From Schistocephalus solidus (lineage: Eukaryota > Platyhelminthes > Cestoda > Diphyllobothriidea > Diphyllobothriidae): a DNA stretch of 64,000 nucleotides. Below, piece by piece: positions 56,301 through 64,000 of this stretch (positions within the stretch are counted from its first letter, which is position 1; each line of letters opens with the position of its first letter). Made by a program: the position numbers and the translations under genes. Where the stretch lies: positions 121,654-185,653 of the forward strand of contig WEDG01000322.1 in assembly GCA_017591395.1 (NCBI GenBank), read 5' to 3'. The notes below the pieces were generated by a model, which was not told where the DNA came from, did not search any database, and saw nothing but the letters and a program-made list of their open reading frames with translations.

Positions 56301-57477
56301 CAGCGTCATATTTCTGATCGGGGTTTGTCTCTGACGCTAATGTTTTACAGGTTTGTGTGGGTCATAATTTTAACTGTCGGTCTTTGACTTGTAAACTACA
56401 CTCTACTTTGGAATGAAGGTCGATCCCTTGTATGAAATCCTAATCGAGGTAGGGGGTGACTAAGTAGTCGTGTTGGATCGTTGTAGAGCTGAGTCGCATG
56501 GAAAACTGTAACTTACCCGTGATTTTCATCGAGGTTCTTTTTGGCAGCCTTAGGTTTCTTTTTCGTGTAAGGCCTATTTTTGCCTATTAATAGGGGTTAG
56601 GAAATCGTGGAGGCATTTCCAACTGTAACATTAGCATTTTTATCGACGAGCGCAGCTTTTGTAAATGCCACGTGGTCAAGTTCAACTGTAAGTGATGGAA
56701 ACATCGAGGGAATCTGTACACAAGCAGGGACAGCAGATATGGACTAACAGCTAGATTTGTGCCCACAGTGACGGGCTCGGGATCCAAAGGTGGCACAATT
56801 TTGGCAACCCAGGCGGTAGATCGGGAACCGGACTGGCAGTCTACGAGTCTGTCGATCTGGCGCGTCAGGCAAATTAGTGCTAACATGGCCATTTATGTTC
56901 TGGATGTCCGCACGCGACTGAAAGTTGTCATATCTCTTGCATTCACGAGTTTCCGCCGCAAGGCTGAGTGGGGATGGAGGAGAAAAATATTTGTGGCAGA
57001 ACGACCAATCATGGCCTGTCAAAAATGATGGAGTATTAGTTCATCTCGATCAAGCTGTGATAGATTAACCGAGTTCTATGGCAAATTCATCCACAGCTTG
57101 ATTGCGCTTTTGGCGAAGGTTTGAAAAACGTTGATTGGCAGTCTCATAGTTAAATGGTTGTCCAAGACGGTGGACAGCAACGGGTTCGCGGTGTGAAACG
57201 GTGTGTTTATATAAACTCCTGCAGTAAGTGCAAGTTTGCGGGTAGGGAGAGAGGGGAATCTTGACATATATTGGGTATGTTTGCCTCGGGAAACGTCGGA
57301 AAGGAAGATGGAAAGTTCAATCAGCCAATAACGAAATTGTAGGTTCAATCGGTAAGCGCCGCGGGCTAGAAGATTGTCGGGGCAGTGGTGTGACATTTTG
57401 GTAGAATGGTTGTGTGCGTGTAATTGCTGTGGCTATCAAAGGGGAGGTGAGAATGAACTGGCACTGGCTGCCACCAA
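53388..57477 (-). pseudogene. Gypsy LTR retrotransposon internal region, decayed
   Basis: In - sense: Gag (from about 57396; QAVDEFAIELG helix, then CQNCATFGSRARHC, a zinc knuckle whose H reads S); a protease region too broken to place its active site; RT (LLDDLLSADIIHTKSSPWAS, VSKKDG.PRLFMDYRRLNAV, about 56058-55900); RNase H (FLLHTDHRALKWLQSP, LASWQEILQDFEFKCKYHQG and KHTNADTLSSL, 55030-54850); and integrase core fragments (DYFFKWVQAISL, INTITREWVCYWGTPLSFHS, 54300-54150). Stops and frameshifts occur throughout. No env was seen. A TGGTGGCAGC primer-binding-like site lies just inside the 5' LTR at about 57467-57476. Confidence 0.87.
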
Positions 57478-57942
57478 TATAACGTCCTTCTTATCTGCTG
57501 CACTATAATGTTGATATTCGTCTCTCGTGTTAGATCCACATACATGGATGTTTCTTCACAGTCAGATAGAGCGGGCGTTGTAACAGATTCATTCATCACA
57601 GGCTTGCCGTGTTGATGAAAATCATTCATATTAAGGATTTTTATAGTAGACAACATAGAGATAGACATAGAGCGATTTATTTACGGTTATAGATTTCATG
57701 AAACGTAGAAAAATAGTGGTGAGGGATAATATCTACGATAGCCTCCAATAATGCAAGATAAAAATAGGTAGACTGCATCGGATAGGAAGTGTTTAACTAG
57801 TATTGTTGGATGACAGATCCCTGGAGGGTCGAGAGGTGCTAATCAGTGGGGATTCAATTACCGTCAGGGTAGATATAGTGCAGAAGGGAAAAGAAATTGC
57901 AAGTCAAGTTTTTAAAGAAATCCCGCTGGTCCGTTCCTGTCA
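57478..57942 (-). repeat. 5' LTR of the Gypsy element
   Basis: In element sense it starts TGACAGGAACGGACCAGCGG at 57942 and ends next to the TGGTGGCAGC primer-binding-like site. The strong divergence from the 3' LTR indicates an old insertion. Confidence 0.8.
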
Positions 57943-58255
57943 TTTCCGTTTCCTTAACATGCTTATATGAAGCTTTTTGTAACATTTCTGCAAAGTCGGC
58001 ATATGTTGTCATTTTAATAGTAAACGTTTCAGTTTTAGTAGGAGTGCATTTCAGTTAATTCAATATAATTTCATATACAAAAGGGAGAAAGGCAGAGATT
58101 TTGAAATCACTATTTACAGACAGACGCTATTAAAAATGCATGTGTAACATGAAGATTTGGTCACTGATGTCAACTTTATTTATGTCCATCGAGTAAAAAT
58201 GCATCAGGTTTTCTTTTAAATATTGCAACGCTCTCAGCCTGAACAACTAAATTAT
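57943..58255. other. Short spacer between Gypsy and LINE
   Basis: AT-rich, nothing recognised. Confidence 0.4.
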
Positions 58256-58259
58256 GCAG

Positions 58260-60620
58260 TAAGGTCTATTCTTTCATCACCCGGTAGGAAAAGAAGTTGG
58301 CCAACACTTCAAGTTTGGCATAGTTAGTCTTTGGTTTGTATTGGTGACCTCGGAGATTTTTCATGGTAGCCCATTCAAAAACTTTGGTCATTTTAAGAGC
58401 ACAGTCAACCTCGCTGAGACTTTTCAAGACAAATATCATATCCTTTCTGTATTGCCTATAAGACAGACGAAAAATGTGAAGCCTTTCTAGTCGGGCTTTG
58501 TAGGGTAGGCACTTTAATCCACTGACTAGTTTCGCCACCCTCCGTTGAACTTTCTTCAATAGTGTAGTCTTGATTCGTCCTTGAGTGCCATGCCTAAACG
58601 CAATATTCAAAAACCAGCCGGACAAATGTTCCAAACGCGCGACCAAAAAGCTCGTCATCAAAATTAATCGCTCCTAGGATATACATAACCTTCTTTGTTA
58701 GCTTGGCACATTGCGACGATGGTTTGAGAGTGGGCGTTATCCGCAAACCAAAGTCCTTTAGATCGTTTACCTCCGATATTTGGTGACCGTTGATGAATTA
58801 CTGCTATTCATACATCATTACTCTTCTGTCACTAGACTGTAATCGGATGACTAGGCTGTTTTTAATCAGGCTTGAAGTCCATAACTTCAGATCATCAGCG
58901 AACATGACCTTCTAGCATGTCAGACAATCAAGGCAGTCGTTTACGTATATGAGAAACAGAATGGGACCCAGAGCACTCCCCTGTGGAACCCCACTGTGAA
59001 CGGTTTCCCATAGTGACTTGGCATCACCAATACAAACACGTTGGCACCTGCCTGTGAGAAAGTCAGCCAACCATTTGAGTAGGTTGCCAGTCACATCTAT
59101 TTGACGTACCTACGATCTCAGGCGTCCATGTGGGACCTTGACGAAGGCTATGCTGAAGTCAATGTAGACGGCACCGATTGATGAACCCAATTCTTATTAT
59201 TTCATCCAGCTCTCCATGGGTGTGAGCAAGTTTGTATGGCAGGATCGACCATTTCTAAATCCATGTTGATATGAGCTTGCCAAGTTGTTCTCTTTAGTAT
59301 ACTTCTTTAGGTCATCGATGGGGTTATGTAGGCTAGCTTCCACTCAGTACGTAGAGCCCCTGCATCTTTTGATCTTCTAAAGATATTGGAGAGTGGAGAG
59401 GCAAGCTGGTCGGTGAGTCCATTTAGAATTTTTGTGGATATGCCATCCGGGCAGGGCGATTTAGTGGGCAGTATCTGTGTCCTCATTAAAAGGCGGTTCC
59501 TCTCTATACACAGAGATAAAGAAATTTGATAAGAGGATGGTCTTATCAGATTTATCGGTTAAATTGTTTCCCTGATAGTCTTTTAGAAAGGAAATAGTCC
59601 CCATTTCGTTTTGCCTTATTCAAGTTAGCAAAGAACCTTTTCAAGTTTCTGGGTATATTTTTGGACATATCCGACTCAATGGCTGATCCTTCTTTCCTCA
59701 GAAGATTTCAACACCAATTTCGATGTTTCTAAAAAGTGGAAAAGTGTTCGGGTTGTTGCTATCTGCCGTATGTTCTCCACAGTTTCCTTTTCTTCTTTAG
59801 ATTCCTTTTTAATTCCGATGTCACCCGCTCGGGTTGGGAGACTCACGATCTCCTTTTAAGTGGCCAGCAGCTATTTAACAACTGTTGAATCAAGTTACTA
59901 AAGAAGAACCAGGAAGCGTTTGGGTTAGATAAGTTTACAGTGTTCAAGTCTATCTCACTCAGTAGTTCTTTCATTTTGGCATAATCCTATTTGCAAACAT
60001 TTCTTTCCCTAACTTCTCGAAGTTCGGGTACAGAAACATGGCTGTACTCTCAAGCAAGAATATTACGATAACTTCGTCCAAGGCGTATGTGGGCACTTAG
60101 TCCAAGGATGTAATTATCATATCTACTATGGATTAGATTCAAACAGCTTGACTGCTGCCCAATTCGGAACCATGTGTTCATTGTGACGTGTTGGGTAAGA
60201 AATTCATCAGTTACCAATTGAAGTAATTTCCGTTCGAATGATTTTTCTGATTGCAAGCAGCACATGGATTTCTTTAAATTTTCAAGTTTTAATGCGTGTT
60301 TGCTATGGCAGAGTTGCTTGATCTCCGTGATGCCTGCTTCGCCCGTGTCCGTCCGTTGCCCTGTGGATCGATATACCACGGTATTATGGGGGTCTGGATG
60401 GTTTGAAACTTTAAATTTACAACTAATAATTTCGCAAAACGTGTTCCTATTTGGTGAGAAACCATCCGGAATGACGCCAATGCTATCTCGTATAAAAATT
60501 GTGATTCCTCCACCCCTACGTCCGTTTTTGTCCATAAGGACAAGCTGAAATCTGTCCAGCCTAATATCTTCGTCTGTGATTTGCTCATTTAACTAGGTTT
60601 CTGTTAGAGGTATGAAGTCG
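58260..60620 (-). pseudogene. Decayed CR1/Jockey-like LINE with endonuclease and RT
   Basis: In - sense: apurinic-type endonuclease text ITDEDIRLDRFQLV, MDKNGRRGGGITIFIRDSIG (60590-60430); RT text GNLLKWLADFLTGRCQRVC and GVPQGSALGPILFLIYVND (motif B, 59090-58930); then the C-terminal region LVARLEHLSGWFLNIAFRHG, QRRVAKLVSGLK and LSYRQYRKDMIFVLK (58660-58400), ending near HQYKPKTNYAKLEV. The coding is broken by frameshifts and lacks parts of the RT, so the copy is internally deleted. Confidence 0.82.
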
Positions 60621-60674
60621 GGTTGAAAATAGTTCACGGCCAATTTGATTTCATTATTATGTTAAGTAGACTGC

Positions 60675-60690
60675 ATATATATATATATAT
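60675..60690. repeat. (TA)n tract
   Basis: TA run about 55 bp upstream (in element sense) of the LINE endonuclease region. Confidence 0.9.
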
Positions 60691-61245
60691 GGAACATTTC
60701 TTTATGTTTATTATTTTCATCCGGGTCTCGCCCTCTCCCATAATTACCATGTGGAGGTTCCCGATGTCTTCCCTGCTTAACTATCGGCACACCTTGGTAA
60801 CAACGTGAGTTTTCACATCAGCCGAACCTGGTGGCCATAGTCCATGTGGTCTAAGAACTTTCTCCCTTGGTTTGAACCGCAACGGACCGAGGATGATCTG
60901 GGTGGATATTTCTGCCTTTTAAATCACTCAGCGGATTCTGCAACCAGCAAAGGGGAGCTTCGGGCTGCATCTTGCGCACTCTGGTGATGATCCAGGTGAC
61001 CTGCACGATGCCCCCGTCCCCCATCTCCAAGGGCGACAGTTTTTTTCTCCTAAGTGTTTATTTTTTTCACTGTCTGCTCTTTTTTTCATCTATGTTCTAC
61101 CCAGTTGGCTCATATCAATTGGCCTCGCAAACATCCCGAGATAATACTTTTTGATACCACAACTCGCATGTTGAAAAAGCGAATTCAAAGGTAACTCACC
61201 TATATCTCCCTGAAATATACTGAAACTGATTCCCGATGGTCCTTT
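60691..61245. other. Spacer between LINEs, possible unknown repeat
   Basis: A GC-richer block (60830-61035) with text such as GGTTTGAACCGCAACGGACC stands out from the AT-rich background and may be a further repeat. No class could be assigned. Confidence 0.35.
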
Positions 61246-61249
61246 CTCC

Positions 61250-62640
61250 AACTCATGAAGAAATTTTCTCGAAAAAGATGAAGAAAATCAAAGATTAATA
61301 TCAATCAATGTTAAGATGAATTTGCAGTCTTTGCATGAATGAAGATAGACTAGTTTACGACCTTATTTAAATTGGCAAGTTATTACAAAGAAAGCTATAC
61401 TTCGAAGCACATAATAATTAGCATGTAGATGTGGATGATGCAGGAGGAGGTATAATTAGGGCTGAAATTCTTAGGTTATAAGAAAAACTAACGGGGGTAA
61501 TGACAGAAAACTTGGGAAGATTTCAGCTATTATTAAGTTGAAAAAGGAGAAAAAAACTGCTTCCAGTCTCCTGACCCGAATAAATTTTAGCCTTGTCAAC
61601 TGGCATCTACCTGAGTAGGAAGTATTCGGAAGAGTTGTATACAGGAGTTTTTTGTGAAATGTCTTTGTAAATTTTCAATTTTTTAAGGGGCTAGATTCGT
61701 ACACTTAACTGAAGAAAGGGCAACAAAATTCAAGAATGGGATGCACAAACATACGATAAAGTCTTCACTTTAATTCAGGAAGGTAGAAATTATAAGAAAT
61801 GAAGTCGCAAATCTGAGCAGCTTTGGTCGTAGTTCTATCGGCGTGAGGCGAAAGATCTTATTTATTGGTGTTCAAACCCTAAATGAAGGAAAATTCAATC
61901 ATAGGACTTCCGTTAAAAGTAACTGGTTGCGGCAGCCTTACACGCCCAAAACACATGTACTGACACTTACTAGGTGAGAACTGCGTTATCAATTTGGTGC
62001 TCCACGCCAAAAGAGCGTCTTTGTCCGAATGAATTTGTTCTAGGCATTATTTGGTCATAGAATTAGAGAAGAAATGTTTAACTATAGATCAAATATAATT
62101 CATGTAAAGTAAGAACAACAAAGGACCTTACACGGTACCTTAAACGACACCACTCTCAATCGGGGTAGCACTTGCGTATGAGGAACCCACTTAAACTTTT
62201 CGTTATCGATCAGATAGGTATGATCTAATAAAGTCAGTAAGGGGACTACGAAATCCTATAGTCTCTAGTTTAGCTAGGATTTGTCTATGAGGCACTTTAT
62301 CCAATGCCTTCCTTAGATCAAAATAGATAACTGCTACAGATAGATAATCATTATGAAGAGAGGTTAGTAGAAAAGACATATGGCAGGTTTCAGAAGAGCG
62401 GTCCGGTTAAAATCCATGTTGGTAAGAGTTTAGAATTTGATTACTTATGCAAAATTCCGTAATGTTTTTGCAATTAGCTTTTAAAAGAGTTTAGCAAGAG
62501 AGGGCGTTTTATGAACAAAGTGATGGTTATAAATGTTAGAGCTGGAATTTAATTTAAAAACTGAAATTCTAATAGAAGTTTTCCAATAATTGGGGCGGAA
62601 ACCTTTTTGAAAAATACTGAGAAGAATTTTCTCAGTAAAG
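61250..62640 (-). pseudogene. Second copy of the CR1/Jockey-like LINE seen at 33390
   Basis: The 3' part (61250-62050) aligns with 33430-34160. RT text in - sense: IFQKGFRPNYWKTSIRISVF, TPSLAKLF.KLIAKTLRNFA, AVIYFDLRKALDKVPHRQIL (motif A) and LTDFIRSYLSDNEKFKWV. The YADD box region is lost to mutation. Stops are frequent. Confidence 0.8.
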
Positions 62641-62649
62641 ATGTAAAAG

Positions 62650-63900
62650 GCGGACTTTTATATCTATAGTTATAAAGTTTGGGAGGATAAACCCGGTAGT
62701 CCTGCATGCTTTGGAGACAATCAAAACACAATGCTCTAAAACATTATGACCGTTGGAATATGATATGCCTAGATCCTTAACAACTTCAGGCACATTTAGT
62801 TCATGGCCATCTATGCTAAGTTGAGGCTGATGGTCATCGCCGATAACTATAACGGAGAATTTGTGCCAAGACAGGAAAAGGCGCCAAGTGCAGCACCACT
62901 AAGTTAAGGCCGCAAGATCGTTTTTAAGGAGTTCAAACACGGTGTCGCGATCTGCCGGCTAGTACCAATAGGCAACTTTTAAATTGTCGGCATAAATAAG
63001 GGGCTTCCATTCTGAAATAAAACTGGTACATCATTGACAAAAAGGCAAAATATGAGTGGGCCAAGCACACTTCCCTGAATAACTCCAATCCTTACATGTG
63101 TGGGGTTGGAGGTCTTAACATGTTGTGTGCAGGAGTCCAGATATGATGATATCAAGTTCAGAAGTTTACTACATATGCCAAATAAGGAAAGTTTCAGGAG
63201 AAGGTGGGCATGGTCAACACAATCAAAAGCATAAGTGAAATTGAAATAGACTATGTAAAGCAAACGTGATAAAAGTAAGAGAGCTGACAGGTGTCACAAA
63301 ACCTTGTTTTGAGTAACCTATGCTGGGGCGCACTCAGAAGGTTATTCTCGGTTAAGTGAGGCATCATCTTATCGTTTATCAAAGTTTTCAAGCTGCGGAA
63401 AGTGGGTTGATTAGCTGAAGGCCGTCAAATGACGTATATTGGTTGTGTTTGGAACCAAACGGAATGTGCAATTCCTTCTGCACACTGGGATAGGTTTCAC
63501 TTTCCACAGTTCACTTTAATATTAACACGGAAGGGACGGGAACTTAGCATAGGCATGCACCTTTATAATACTGACCGAGACATCATCTGGTCCAGGACTA
63601 TGAGATTGATAAAATCGTCGAATGGCTACGGTTACGTCTCAGAGAGTAAAAGTCAGGGTTTCGACGACGGCGCCGGTCAAAACCTGGATGGTTGGAAGGG
63701 GAGCGGATGAATTTTCACTAAATTTTCTGGAAAAGAAAACGTTTAAGCTATCAGCCGTCTACTTGTCATCAACTAAAGGGTTTCCAAAGGCGTCTCAAAG
63801 GACTGTGTGCTGTGTTTTTCTGAGTGTTTTTACTGTGCGTGAAAAACTTTTCACGATATAAAGCGAATGGTTTTCAACCAAGTTGGCCGCATCGGCTAGC
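62650..63900 (-). pseudogene. LINE RT fragment of a third copy/family
   Basis: In - sense: TFRSLKTLINDKMMPHLTEN, NLLSAPQHRLLKTR, YFNFTYAFDCVDHAHLLLKL (motif A), and VIQGSVLGPLIFCLFVNDVP (motif B). It then runs into decayed thumb sequence at about 62700, where the next LINE copy begins. It lacks the endonuclease within the window. Confidence 0.78.
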
Positions 63901-64000
63901 GGCTTTTCTTTGGATCACCTGCTCAAGGATATGTCGAATCAAGGGCAGAACGGAAATATAGTTTTGCAGGTGGAATCAACGAGAGTTTGCGTAACCTACG

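Overview
The window looks like nuclear DNA of a parasitic flatworm (trematode or cestode). It is AT-rich and intron-rich, with few genes and a heavy load of decayed retroelements. The recognisable mixture is Penelope-like elements with a GIY-YIG domain, a Gypsy element with a CsRn1-like CHCC Gag motif, CR1/Jockey-like LINEs, a tRNA-derived SINE, and small tandem repeats carrying hammerhead ribozymes. The taxon is inferred from this mixture; nothing in the sequence names the species.

One host gene is clear: a six-exon RIB43A/RIBC gene on the + strand, 38191..50720. It encodes a 379-residue microtubule inner protein of ciliary doublets, and all splice phases agree. A second, much weaker candidate lies on the - strand between 21861 and 23844: a signal-peptide exon, a 21-nt micro-exon and two ordinary exons with good splice sites, whose phases could not all be reconciled.

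Layout. 1-8144 is mostly featureless, with a tandem duplication (4256), a diverged SINE (4645) and one arm of an inverted dispersed repeat (5083/9229). 8145-10131 holds a repeat and its retrocopy, the latter flanked by perfect 36-bp target-site duplications. 10579-14244 is a cluster of elements separated by (TA)n tracts: a tandem SINE, a 5'-truncated Penelope-like element with inverted terminal repeats, and four head-to-tail copies of a 354-bp unit, each with a type I hammerhead on the - strand. 14245-27540 is mostly featureless apart from old SINE copies and the weak candidate gene. 27540-28315 is a Penelope-like relic. 31050-37900 holds LINE fragments and a CsRn1-like Gypsy. 38191-50720 is the RIBC gene; intron 3 holds Penelope terminal-repeat relics and a SINE, and intron 5 holds a 3'-truncated Penelope-like element, a second hammerhead array (235-bp period, sense to the gene) and an inverted SINE pair. 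52918-57942 is a decayed Gypsy element with both LTRs. 58260-63900 is three decayed LINEs.

The most notable system is the set of small non-coding repeats with hammerhead folds. The 354-bp array has a complete type I fold (helices I, II and III, CUGAGGA and GAAA cores, GUC cleavage triplet); copies 2 and 4 are intact, while copies 1 and 3 carry core lesions. The 235-bp array in RIBC intron 5 has an unrelated hammerhead. The tRNA-SINE body and the Penelope terminal regions carry further hammerhead-like cores. This resembles the reported coupling of hammerhead circRNA/retrozyme repeats with Penelope-like elements in animals. All foldings were done by eye.
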